23,073 nucleotides of DNA. Origin: Cacconaster sp045599325. Its GTDB lineage: Bacteria; Bacteroidota; Bacteroidia; Bacteroidales; UBA932. Shown here piece after piece: positions 7,184 to 14,204 of this stretch (its first letter is position 1; each line of letters starts with the position of its first letter). Below the pieces are notes generated by a model. It did not search any database. It was not told the DNA's origin and saw only the letters and a program-made list of their open reading frames with translations. The position numbers and the translations under genes are program-made. Location: contig JAZRVT010000032.1 of NCBI GenBank assembly GCA_045599325.1, forward strand, positions 1-23,073, written 5' to 3'.

Positions 7184-8167
7184 GTGCGCCGGATACTTCT
7201 CACGATTCTGATTCTTGCTGCAGCCACCTGCACTTTGAACGCGCAGTTCAGGAGCAGCAGGAACGACGTGTCCGGCAACACCGGCATCAACTCCATCGCC
7301 GGTCCTCCGGGTGCTGAAACGGTTAACAGGAACAACGTCTCCGATTCATCGGCGGTTGCGACCGACTCGCTTCAGGGATTCTCGCTGAAGCGTATGGTCA
7401 GAGGATATGCCCGCAGGGACACCCTCACCCCGGCATACCACCTCCTCGGCTCCGCAGTCGTCCCCGGACTCGGCCAGATATACAACAGGGACTGGTGGAA
7501 AGTGCCCGTCATCTATGCGGGCATCGGCGCCGGAGTCTACGGAGGCATAACCTTCAACCGCAAGTATCAGGTTACCGGTGACCCGAAATACAAGACTCTC
7601 CGGTCTGCCAGCTACATCGCGGCCGGGGCTGTCTACTGGGCGCACCTGCTTGACAACGTGGTCTGCTTCAAGACCGACATTCCAGCCCCTGTCCCGGCGA
7701 AATCCACCCTCTACTCAGCTCTGCTGCCGGGTCTCGGCCAGGCCAGCAACGGGGACTGGTGGAAGATTCCGATATGGTACGGCGGCTTCATCGGATGCGG
7801 CTACGCCTACCATATGAACGATATCCAGTACAAGAGATTCAAATACCTTTATAATATGGACAAGGACCGTGAGAACTCCGGCTACATCGGAGGCATAACC
7901 TCCAGCCAGTCCGAGTGGTACCGTGACCTCTACAGGCGTTACCGCGACTACTCGGTGATTGCCTTCATCCTTGTCTACGCACTCAATATCATCGACGCCA
8001 ATGTCTTCGCCTATATGTCGGACTTTGAAGTCTCCGACAACATAGCCCAGCTGGAAGTGACTCCGGCAATCATTGACCCGCTGACGCCTCAGTTCAACTA
8101 CTATACCTACAACCAACCCGTCGCATCTCAACCCGCCTTCGGGATGAACCTGCGATTCTCCTTCTAA
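7184..8167 (+). CDS. DUF5683 membrane protein with an internal duplication
   Basis: A 327-residue Bacteroidetes protein with a Sec-type signal peptide (about residues 1-20, ending LNAQ) and several hydrophobic stretches, probably an envelope protein. The family signature PGLGQ..N.DWWK.P...Y.G appears twice, at residues 90-121 and 178-209 with about 16 of 32 identities. The second copy carries the usual C-terminal part (YRDLYRRYRDYSVIAF, then ALNIIDANVFAYM). From memory, typical members have one copy. The start is GTG at 7184, eight bases after the parB stop; no better ATG exists before the signal sequence. The order parA-parB-DUF5683-lytic transglycosylase recurs in Bacteroidales, which suggests a link with division or wall synthesis. 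The biochemical function is unknown. Confidence 0.82.
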   Translation: MRRILLTILILAAATCTLNAQFRSSRNDVSGNTGINSIAGPPGAETVNRNNVSDSSAVATDSLQGFSLKRMVRGYARRDTLTPAYHLLGSAVVPGLGQIYNRDWWKVPVIYAGIGAGVYGGITFNRKYQVTGDPKYKTLRSASYIAAGAVYWAHLLDNVVCFKTDIPAPVPAKSTLYSALLPGLGQASNGDWWKIPIWYGGFIGCGYAYHMNDIQYKRFKYLYNMDKDRENSGYIGGITSSQSEWYRDLYRRYRDYSVIAFILVYALNIIDANVFAYMSDFEVSDNIAQLEVTPAIIDPLTPQFNYYTYNQPVASQPAFGMNLRFSF

Positions 8168-8173
8168 TCCGCA

Positions 8174-9781
8174 ATGAAAAAGACAGTCATCCTCCTTCTG
8201 ACAGCACTCCTCACGATTCCGTTCACCGACGCATCAGCACAGATTCTGAAAAAGAGGCAGAGCCTCGAAACACTGCAAAGGCAGGTCGACTCTCTGCAGC
8301 AGGCCTTCGACTCACTGATGGTGGAATACCAGGCCCTTTCCGTCTCAGACTCCGATGATGACGACATCCTGGTTGACGAAGAGATCGCCCCTCTGCTCGA
8401 TGTGGAATACAACTCAGACAACATCGACTCCCTGCTCAATATGTATTACATACAGAAGCAGATGGATGCCAATGTCCTCGACATAGAGAATCTTGAACTG
8501 GACTCCCTGACCAGCAACATCCCGGACGAAGTCTATATTGAGAGGCTCAGGAAGATGAACTCATTCATCCCTGTAGAGTTCAACAAGGCAGTCAAGAACA
8601 GCATCATCCGCTATACTGACAGAATCCCTAACACAACAGCGAGGATTCTCGGACTCGCGCCTTATTATCTCCCTGAAATAGAAGAGATAATGGACGAATT
8701 CGGACTCCCCAAGGAGCTCAAGGCGATGGCAATCATCGAGTCCGCATTCAACCCGAGGGCTGTTTCAAGGGCGAGAGCGAAAGGGATGTGGCAGTTTATG
8801 TATGCCACCGGAAAACGATATGGCCTCGAAATGACATCATTCGTGGACGAACGCTACGACCCTATTGCTTCCTGCCGTGCGGCTGCGCAGTATCTCAAGG
8901 ACAGTTACCGCGTCTTCGGAGACTGGAGCCTCGCCATCGCATCGTACAACTGCGGTCCGGGCAATGTCAGCAAGGCCATCAGGCGCAGCGGGGGAAAGAC
9001 CGACTTCTGGGGAATCTATGAGTATCTCCCGCGTGAGACAAGAGGTTATGTGCCGGCATTCATCGCAGCGCTCTATGTGCTCAACTACCACAAAGAGCAC
9101 GGCATAGTGCCTGCCCAGATCTCACGGCCGGCAAGCATCGACACCTTCCATATCAGCAAGACCGTCCACTTCCAGCAGATATCCGACCTCGCAGGAATTC
9201 CGATGGAGACTCTCCGCGACCTCAACCCGCAGTATCTCCACGACATCGTTCCGGGCAACGAGCACACCTATGTCCTGAACATACCGAGCCAGTACACTCT
9301 CGCCTTCATCGACGTTCAGGACAGCATCTATGCCTACAAGGACAGCGTATTCCTCAATGAGGTCACTATCAAGAAAATCCAGAGTTCCGGAGGCGACTCG
9401 GGCAGCCAGCGCATCATCCACAAGGTGAAATCGGGAGAGACTCTCTCAAGCATTGCGAAGAAGCACCGCACCACAGTCAACAATATCAAGAAATGGAACA
9501 ATCTGAAAGGCAATACAATCCGTGTCGGCCAGAGGCTCTCCATATATAGCAATGCCGGCGGAGGCTCAAGCAGCAGCGCCAGCACCGTCTCAAGCGGTTC
9601 ATCTTCAAAGAGCACAGCCTCAAGCGGCCCGACCACCTACACCGTCAAGAAAGGTGACACTCTCAGCAAGATTGCATCCAAGACAGGCGTATCGCTCAGC
9701 AAGCTCTACAAGCTGAACAACCTCAACAGCCACAGCAAAATCTATCCTGGAATGAAGATCAAGATAAAGGCTGAGCAGTAG
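8174..9781 (+). CDS. Lytic transglycosylase with SLT domain and two LysM repeats (MltD-like)
   Basis: This 535-residue secreted protein should cleave peptidoglycan glycan strands to 1,6-anhydromuramyl products. A signal peptide (1-23, ending ASAQ) is followed by a likely coiled coil (about 27-55) and an acidic stretch with DSDDDD. The SLT domain spans about 165-310. Glu189 in IIESAFNP is the expected catalytic acid, with GMWQFM and ASYNCGPGNV supporting it. Two LysM peptidoglycan-binding repeats follow (about 415-458 and 488-532), separated by a Ser/Gly-rich linker. It begins six bases after DUF5683, so the par operon runs into it. Its 3' end overlaps the convergent helix-hairpin-helix gene by 40 bases. 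The name MltD fits the architecture, but orthology is not proven. Confidence 0.92.
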   Translation: MKKTVILLLTALLTIPFTDASAQILKKRQSLETLQRQVDSLQQAFDSLMVEYQALSVSDSDDDDILVDEEIAPLLDVEYNSDNIDSLLNMYYIQKQMDANVLDIENLELDSLTSNIPDEVYIERLRKMNSFIPVEFNKAVKNSIIRYTDRIPNTTARILGLAPYYLPEIEEIMDEFGLPKELKAMAIIESAFNPRAVSRARAKGMWQFMYATGKRYGLEMTSFVDERYDPIASCRAAAQYLKDSYRVFGDWSLAIASYNCGPGNVSKAIRRSGGKTDFWGIYEYLPRETRGYVPAFIAALYVLNYHKEHGIVPAQISRPASIDTFHISKTVHFQQISDLAGIPMETLRDLNPQYLHDIVPGNEHTYVLNIPSQYTLAFIDVQDSIYAYKDSVFLNEVTIKKIQSSGGDSGSQRIIHKVKSGETLSSIAKKHRTTVNNIKKWNNLKGNTIRVGQRLSIYSNAGGGSSSSASTVSSGSSSKSTASSGPTTYTVKKGDTLSKIASKTGVSLSKLYKLNNLNSHSKIYPGMKIKIKAEQ

Positions 9782-11388
9782 CCCTGCTGGACCTTCAGCC
9801 AGAGATCAAGCCAGGAGAAGGGAGCATATCTTACAAAGAGGTATGCTCCTTTTCCTTTGCCATAGTACGCCTGTGTGGAAAAAGTCTGCGGGATGCTGCG
9901 CTCATAGAGATATACGCGCGAATCCCAGTCCTTCGTGTTCCACCAGGTGAAGCGCGCAGACAGTTCGAACTTGGGACGCTTGAAGGTGCCCTCGCCGTAG
10001 AATGCATAGCCGTCCCGCTGTCCCTCAGCGCGTGCTGATGCATAGACCCCGCCTCCGAATGGCACTTTCAGGCTGAACCTGTGGCTGCCGTTCCGCAACT
10101 GGTAAAGCGCGCTGAATCCGCCGGGAGCTGAATATGTCACAGCCAGCCTGTATTTGAATGCTGCCTCAGCGGTCGTTGGCTTGAAACTGTATGAGGCATT
10201 GCCGTTGAACTGCCATCGCCCGGCAATCGCCCTTACAGCATACTCTCCCGATATCCGGTCGTGGGTCGTGCCGGCTGAATGTGCCGCGATATATGACGGT
10301 GAGAAGAGCGACCCTTGAAGACTCATCTCAAGATTGTACGAGGGGCTCCAGATCGAGCCGGCCACTGCCGCCGGGGCTCCGTGCCGGTCTACAGCCGCTT
10401 CACCGTAGAACCTGACACCGGCCACGGAACCGAAGAAATTCACTCCGGCATTGGCCCAGAGTCCGTCGTAGATCTGATAGCGGTTGTCCTCCGTCACCCG
10501 TTTTCCGCAGGGCCTGTCATAGGAATAAGCCACTGCCGTCGCCCCTACCCTCCAGGTTCCGGCATTCACCGTCACATTGGCCCCGGCGAGATATTCGTGC
10601 ATCGAATTCTTTCTCTCCCGCTCGGTCTCCGTCACGTGGAGCCCGGTCACGGCTATTGAGGTGTAGGCGCCATCAACTATCCGGGCGTCGCACCCTTTTG
10701 CGGAGCCGAAAAGAGAGACCGACGCGCGGCCGGCCTTTTTCGTCCAAGCTGCACCGCGCAGGAAGTCCGACTCGTCCGAAGATCGGTACGGACGGATGCC
10801 GGACTCCCTCTTCATAAGAGCTGCCGGCTCTCCGAAAGTGCTGAAGGACATTCCGTTCCAGGCCACAAGCCCCTGCCCGAAACAGGCCCTGTAGTCACCC
10901 GCCGTAATACCGTTCCAGGTGACGCTCCCGCTGACGAAGTCAGGATACCGCTCCCCTGCATCATTGTCTACTGTCACTCCTGCCGAGAGAGCGGGCGAAA
11001 CCCAGTCATACTTTGAGGTGACTGCAAAGCCTTCGGAGCCGCGCTTTTTATTGAAACGGGTGATGAAGGTGTGGGACGGCCTCTTTCCGGCAGGCACAGG
11101 ATCGAACGAGACAAAGGCCTCAAGCGCCTCCACATCCTCTTCTGTGAAACCGTCCACAAGGGAGAGTTCGGCGGAGGAGAGGATCTCACCCCTCTCCTTG
11201 CGGTAGTCAAGGATGCTCTCGATCTTGAAGGCGCTCAGAAGATGGAGCGAGTCCAGCTCCGCGCGGGTGGCGCTGTTGATGTTGATCCCGCAGACGGACT
11301 GCGAAGCGGCCTCGAACGGCCCCAGAAACAAAAAAGCCGCAAGCAGTGCGGCGGCAAGGATATCCTTCCCCTCAACCTTTCTGCACAT
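9742..11388 (-). CDS. Helix-hairpin-helix protein with predicted outer-membrane beta-barrel
   Basis: A 548-residue exported protein. After a hydrophobic leader (about 9-30) comes a ComEA-like helix-hairpin-helix segment (about 34-92: ININSATRAELDSL, then ILDYRKERGEIL). Such folds bind DNA non-specifically in competence proteins. The remaining 440 residues are rich in alternating polar and aromatic strands (for example GSVTWNGITAGDYRACFGQG) and look like an outer-membrane beta-barrel. Proteins of this type are annotated in Bacteroidetes simply as helix-hairpin-helix proteins; DNA uptake or export is an inference. The last ~12 residues read through the 3' end of the transglycosylase gene on the other strand and are unlike a normal barrel end. 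The ATG at 11388 has a good promoter 18 bases upstream. It is a single-gene unit divergent from hpt. Confidence 0.75.
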   Translation of the reverse strand: MCRKVEGKDILAAALLAAFLFLGPFEAASQSVCGININSATRAELDSLHLLSAFKIESILDYRKERGEILSSAELSLVDGFTEEDVEALEAFVSFDPVPAGKRPSHTFITRFNKKRGSEGFAVTSKYDWVSPALSAGVTVDNDAGERYPDFVSGSVTWNGITAGDYRACFGQGLVAWNGMSFSTFGEPAALMKRESGIRPYRSSDESDFLRGAAWTKKAGRASVSLFGSAKGCDARIVDGAYTSIAVTGLHVTETERERKNSMHEYLAGANVTVNAGTWRVGATAVAYSYDRPCGKRVTEDNRYQIYDGLWANAGVNFFGSVAGVRFYGEAAVDRHGAPAAVAGSIWSPSYNLEMSLQGSLFSPSYIAAHSAGTTHDRISGEYAVRAIAGRWQFNGNASYSFKPTTAEAAFKYRLAVTYSAPGGFSALYQLRNGSHRFSLKVPFGGGVYASARAEGQRDGYAFYGEGTFKRPKFELSARFTWWNTKDWDSRVYLYERSIPQTFSTQAYYGKGKGAYLFVRYAPFSWLDLWLKVQQGYCSAFILIFIPG

Positions 11389-11405
11389 ATCACAAATATC
11401 TCCCG

Positions 11406-11437
11406 CAAATGTAAATTATATTCATTAATTTCGCAAT
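11406..11437 (-). promoter_or_regulatory. Promoter of the helix-hairpin-helix gene
   Basis: On the minus strand ATTG (11437-11434), a 20-base spacer and TACATTTG (11413-11406) match the Bacteroidetes pattern. Transcription would start near 11402, about 14 bases before the ATG. The plus-strand hpt gene has only a weaker box here, TAATTTCG at 11426-11433. Confidence 0.7.
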
Positions 11438-11460
11438 CTGAAAGAGCAAAACTTCAGACT

Positions 11461-12003
11461 ATGGACAGAATACGGATCAAGGACAAATTCTTTGTGCCTT
11501 ACATCACCTACGACAAGCTCTCAGCTGCTTTTGACAGGGTTGCAGCGCAGATCAACGCCGACTTCGAAAACAACGAGGAGCCGCCGATCGTGCTCTGCGT
11601 GCTCAACGGCTCCATCATGTTCACGGCCGAACTGATGAAGAGGTTCAATTTCCCTTGCGAACTCTCCAGCGTCAGGCTCTCATCCTATGTCGGGACTACC
11701 TCCACAGGCGTCACCAAGCAGATCCTCGGGCTTACCACAGCCATCAAGAACCGCGACGTCATCATCGTCGAGGACATCGTCGACACAGGCAAGACCATCA
11801 TCGACCTCCACAACATCGTCGAGGCTGCCGGCGCCAGAGATGTCAAAGTCTGCACAATGCTCGTGAAGCCTGATGTCTACAACCAGGCCATCCCGCTCGA
11901 CTATGTGGCGATGGAGGTCGAGAACAAATTCATCGTGGGCTTCGGTCTCGACTACGACCAGCTGGGCCGCAACTACAAGGACATCTACATTCTGGACAAA
12001 TAA
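11461..12003 (+). CDS. hpt: Hypoxanthine phosphoribosyltransferase
   Basis: Purine salvage enzyme that joins hypoxanthine or guanine to PRPP to make IMP or GMP in the cytoplasm. The 180-residue length is normal. The PRPP-binding motif VEDIVDTGKT is at 103-112, the flexible-loop serine-tyrosine pair is in LSSYVGTTSTG (73-83) and the base-contacting region KFIVGFGLDY is near the C terminus. The frame stays open for 390 bases upstream, but the ATG at 11461 gives the family's usual N terminus and follows the divergent promoter region. It lies ten bases before adk, so the two nucleotide-metabolism genes are probably cotranscribed. Confidence 0.93.
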   Translation: MDRIRIKDKFFVPYITYDKLSAAFDRVAAQINADFENNEEPPIVLCVLNGSIMFTAELMKRFNFPCELSSVRLSSYVGTTSTGVTKQILGLTTAIKNRDVIIVEDIVDTGKTIIDLHNIVEAAGARDVKVCTMLVKPDVYNQAIPLDYVAMEVENKFIVGFGLDYDQLGRNYKDIYILDK

Positions 12004-12013
12004 TCACTTGAAT

Positions 12014-12601
12014 ATGAAATACTTCATTCTTTTCGGCCCTCCGGGTGCAGGCAAAGGCACTCAGGCAGGAGCAATGGTTGAAAGATACAACCTCAAGCAT
12101 CTCTCTACAGGCGATCTTCTCCGCAGCGAAATCGCCGCCGGCACTGAACTCGGCCTCAAGGCGAAGGTCCTCATCGACGCCGGCAGCCTCGTGCCGGACG
12201 AAGTCGTCGTAGGTATGATCGAATCGAAGTTCAACACTGTGAAGGATGTGGACGGTTTCCTTCTCGACGGATTCCCGCGCACCATCGCCCAGGCAGAGGC
12301 TCTCGACCAGATGCTGGCAAAGCGCGGTGAAAGCGTGACCGCTGTCGTCTCCCTTATGATTGACGACGCGACCATCAAGGCCCGCATCGCCCACAGGGCA
12401 GCAATCGAAGGCCGTGCCGACGACGCCCGCGAGGAGACCATCAACAACCGCATCAAGACTTACCATACTCAGACCGAACCTCTGATCGCATACTACAAGG
12501 AAGCAGGCAAGTACCACGAGGTGAACGGCTACGGCGGCGAAGGCCAGCCTGGCATTGAGGTTGTGAGGGTGCGCGTCTTCGACCTTGTCGACTCTCTGTA
12601 G
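12014..12601 (+). CDS. adk: Adenylate kinase, short form
   Basis: Catalyses ATP + AMP to 2 ADP. The P-loop GPPGAGKGT (8-16) begins the protein; TGDLLR, DGFPRT and a final helical region are all present. At 195 residues it lacks the long zinc-type LID insertion, so it is a short-form kinase, as in other Bacteroidetes. The ATG at 12014 is ten bases after hpt and has no SD. The T tract right after the stop codon doubles as the -33 box of the rpsU promoter. In many Bacteroidales hpt-adk is followed by obg; here obg lies 8 kb away on the other strand. Confidence 0.95.
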   Translation: MKYFILFGPPGAGKGTQAGAMVERYNLKHLSTGDLLRSEIAAGTELGLKAKVLIDAGSLVPDEVVVGMIESKFNTVKDVDGFLLDGFPRTIAQAEALDQMLAKRGESVTAVVSLMIDDATIKARIAHRAAIEGRADDAREETINNRIKTYHTQTEPLIAYYKEAGKYHEVNGYGGEGQPGIEVVRVRVFDLVDSL

Positions 12602-12607
12602 TTTTTT

Positions 12608-12638
12608 TTTGGTCAATTGATTTTTATTCATACCTTTG
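12608..12638 (+). promoter_or_regulatory. Promoter of rpsU
   Basis: TTTG (12608-12611), a 19-base spacer and TACCTTTG (12631-12638) match the Bacteroidetes consensus. The transcript should start near 12642, leaving a leader of just under 30 bases that contains the strong SD. The promoter sits directly after adk, so rpsU can be expressed apart from hpt-adk. Confidence 0.78.
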
Positions 12639-12652
12639 CAGTCCCGAATCGA

Positions 12653-12662
12653 AAAGGAGGTG
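12653..12662 (+). promoter_or_regulatory. Extended Shine-Dalgarno sequence of rpsU
   Basis: AAAGGAGGTG can pair over ten bases with the conserved 16S rRNA 3' tail containing CACCTCCTTT. It ends eight bases before the rpsU ATG (the GGAGG core ends ten bases before). Most other genes checked in this window have A-rich or random leaders with no such match. In Bacteroidetes, bS21 is reported to help occlude the anti-SD, and rpsU itself is reported to keep a strong SD; autoregulation by bS21 is therefore likely but not shown here. Confidence 0.8.
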
Positions 12663-12670
12663 TGCAATAA

Positions 12671-12862
12671 ATGATCATAGTACCGGTTAAAGAAGGCGAA
12701 AACATCGAGAGAGCTCTGAAGAAATTCAAACGCAAATTCGAAAAGACAGGTGTCGTAAAGGAACTCCGCAGCCGCAAGACTTTCGAAAAGCCGTCAGTCA
12801 AGCGTCGTGTGATGATGAACAAGGCCATCTACGTACAGAAGTTGCAGCTCCAGGACGAATAA
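12671..12862 (+). CDS. rpsU: 30S ribosomal protein S21 (bS21)
   Basis: A 63-residue basic protein of the small subunit, located near the 3' end of 16S rRNA. The whole length matches bS21: the start MIIVPVKEGENIERALKKFK, the basic helix with KELRSRKTFEKPS, and the RRV segment. The C-terminal tail (NKAIYVQKLQLQDE) is the extended form seen in Bacteroidetes, where this protein takes part in sequestering the anti-SD. It has its own promoter, an exceptionally strong SD and a strong terminator, so it is a one-gene unit whose amount can be set independently. Confidence 0.96.
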   Translation: MIIVPVKEGENIERALKKFKRKFEKTGVVKELRSRKTFEKPSVKRRVMMNKAIYVQKLQLQDE

Positions 12863-12878
12863 TCCGAATCGCAGCATA

Positions 12879-12918
12879 AAAAAACCAGGGCAGCCGAACG
12901 GTTGCCCTGGTTTTTTTT
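12879..12918 (+). terminator. Strong intrinsic terminator after rpsU
   Basis: A 12-bp stem (12881-12892 with 12903-12914) extended by a G-T pair and two C-G pairs closes on a four-base GAAC loop (12896-12899). A run of eight T follows at 12911-12918. The A tract on the left side could also stop transcription arriving from the right. Confidence 0.92.
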
Positions 12919-13097
12919 GCCCTGAACTGTCAATAGTCACGCAAGTCCCGGGGCAGATTTTCCATATGAGTTACAGCACCTGCGCTCCAACGTCTGCACC
13001 GAGAAGAAGGCACTCAGCGGCTTTCCAGCCTTTCTACTACACTCAACTTCCGAAAGGTTAATTTTATATATCACTGTGAATCTGCCTATTATACATT
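12919..13097. other. Gene-poor stretch with a GC-rich block and a sharp edge near 13058
   Basis: No recognisable gene. Bases 12930-13057 are GC-rich like the core genome; from about 13058 the sequence turns AT-rich. The block holds a 31-codon plus-strand frame (ATG 12966 to stop 13061; peptide begins MSYSTCAPTSAPRRRHS) with no homology I recognise, and short open frames on the minus strand. It may be a remnant, a dispersed repeat or non-coding. A small hairpin GGCT-TTCC-AGCC lies at 13019-13030. Confidence 0.4.
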
Positions 13098-13193
13098 ATG
13101 AAAGAATTATTGCATCTCACATTGTCAACTGCAATCATTATTGCGTTGAGTAGTTCCTGTTCAGAGAAATCTGAGTCAATTAACTTAATTTAA
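13098..13193 (+). CDS. Tiny lipoprotein-like frame, possibly a truncated gene
   Basis: A 31-residue frame begins at an ATG with the peptide MKELLHLTLSTAIIIALSSS followed by Cys21, Ser and Glu, then ends at INLI. It has a basic/hydrophobic start, a hydrophobic core and a lipobox-like SSSC, so it reads as a complete lipoprotein signal peptide with only about ten residues after the cysteine. It could be a genuine small lipoprotein, or the surviving 5' end of a larger lipoprotein gene cut by deletion. It lies in AT-rich DNA upstream of another lipoprotein gene of similar style. No SD or clear promoter. Confidence 0.4.
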   Translation: MKELLHLTLSTAIIIALSSSCSEKSESINLI

Positions 13194-13290
13194 TATGTAA
13201 TTTTTGTAATCAACATTTTCTATGGTTCCTGCATCTAAATAACATATCAGCTTTACAGATTCAAGAACACAAAACTTAACAAACACAACC
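13194..13290. promoter_or_regulatory. AT-rich leader before the orphan lipoprotein gene
   Basis: The only promoter-like element is TAATTTTTG at 13198-13206, one base longer than TAnnTTTG, with no matching -33 box. The last 30 bases before the ATG at 13291 are rich in A and C (AACACAACC), a common look for Bacteroidetes translation starts without SD. Confidence 0.3.
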
Positions 13291-14196
13291 ATGAGAAGTC
13301 ACATAACGAAGATAATTCGATCCGCTCTTTCATCTACTCTTGTAATCTGCTTCCTGTCAAGTTGCGCCGATCCGTTCCGAGGCAATGATGTCTCATTAGT
13401 ATGGAGCTATTGGGACAGGCTTTGGACTCCAATGTCAGGTATTGAAGTTTATGAAAGCAAACTCAACAATTCCAAATTTGATGCGGTGGAAGAAGACTAT
13501 CAGATTTTGTTTGGGGCAGCACTTGGGGATGTTCATTTTTATGATTCATTCATATTCATGGATTTGTCGACATATAGCACTCCGATAAATAAAGAGTATA
13601 GGAAGGGTGCTGCCTTCGTAAGCAAAAAGTCTGGCGCGTTCCGTAAACTTTGCGAAAAGCATAATGATCTCCCTGAAAACAATCCTTTCAATACAGCTTT
13701 CTTTATGCTCTCCAGCCCTGTCAGCTATGAGATGAATATGTATCATTTCTATAAAGATTTCGTAAAGTTGGAGATCCAGAGTGATAAAGACTTTGACGGA
13801 AAACACCCTGCCGGGACTTCGTTGCTTGATATTGTCCATTATGCAACAAACAGTCCTTCACGTCTGCTGGATAACGGATACCAGACAAAATTTGAAAAGG
13901 ACGCTTTAAACGAAGAGAATTACCCATTCGCTGAGGGGACATTCGTTTTTACCAAAAATTGGTCTTTCATCAATATTTGGAAAAAGGGAAGCGATGTCCT
14001 GAACAGCGACTTGAAGATACTAAGTTCATATTATATCGCATTTGATCAGTTACCAGCGGTCCCTGGACCTCACAATATAATAATCACGATGACTGATGAG
14101 GATGGTAAAATATATAAGTTCGAGAAGACTCTGACCTTTGACAAACTTCCACGCTATGATGATTGGGTCTCCAAGTACTTGAAGACCGAGGCATAA
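13291..14196 (+). CDS. Predicted lipoprotein of unknown function, AT-rich
   Basis: A 301-residue protein I do not recognise. Its N terminus has a basic start, a hydrophobic core and the lipobox LSSC (Cys26) followed by ADPF, so it is probably an outer- or inner-membrane lipoprotein. The rest is soluble, rich in aromatic residues (for example LVWSYWDRLW, HFYDSFIFMD) with strands near the end (HNIIITMTDEDGKIYKFEKTLTF) that could form a beta-sandwich. No catalytic motif is evident. Two sampled 60-base lines have 22 and 23 G+C (about 38%), against well over 50% in the flanking genes, and codon choice is visibly more A/T-ending. This suggests recent acquisition. It ends eight bases before the convergent ettA stop. 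Confidence 0.7.
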   Translation: MRSHITKIIRSALSSTLVICFLSSCADPFRGNDVSLVWSYWDRLWTPMSGIEVYESKLNNSKFDAVEEDYQILFGAALGDVHFYDSFIFMDLSTYSTPINKEYRKGAAFVSKKSGAFRKLCEKHNDLPENNPFNTAFFMLSSPVSYEMNMYHFYKDFVKLEIQSDKDFDGKHPAGTSLLDIVHYATNSPSRLLDNGYQTKFEKDALNEENYPFAEGTFVFTKNWSFINIWKKGSDVLNSDLKILSSYYIAFDQLPAVPGPHNIIITMTDEDGKIYKFEKTLTFDKLPRYDDWVSKYLKTEA

Positions 14197-14204
14197 CAGA
14201 TCTC

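Noticed and set aside
11071..11460. N-terminal extension of hpt by 130 codons
   Set aside because: The extension lies antisense to the HhH gene and over its promoter. ATG 11461 gives the normal HPRT length.
12540..12610. Intrinsic terminator after adk
   Set aside because: A five-pair TCGAC/GTCGA hairpin lies too far from the T tract, and the T tract is explained by the rpsU -33 box.
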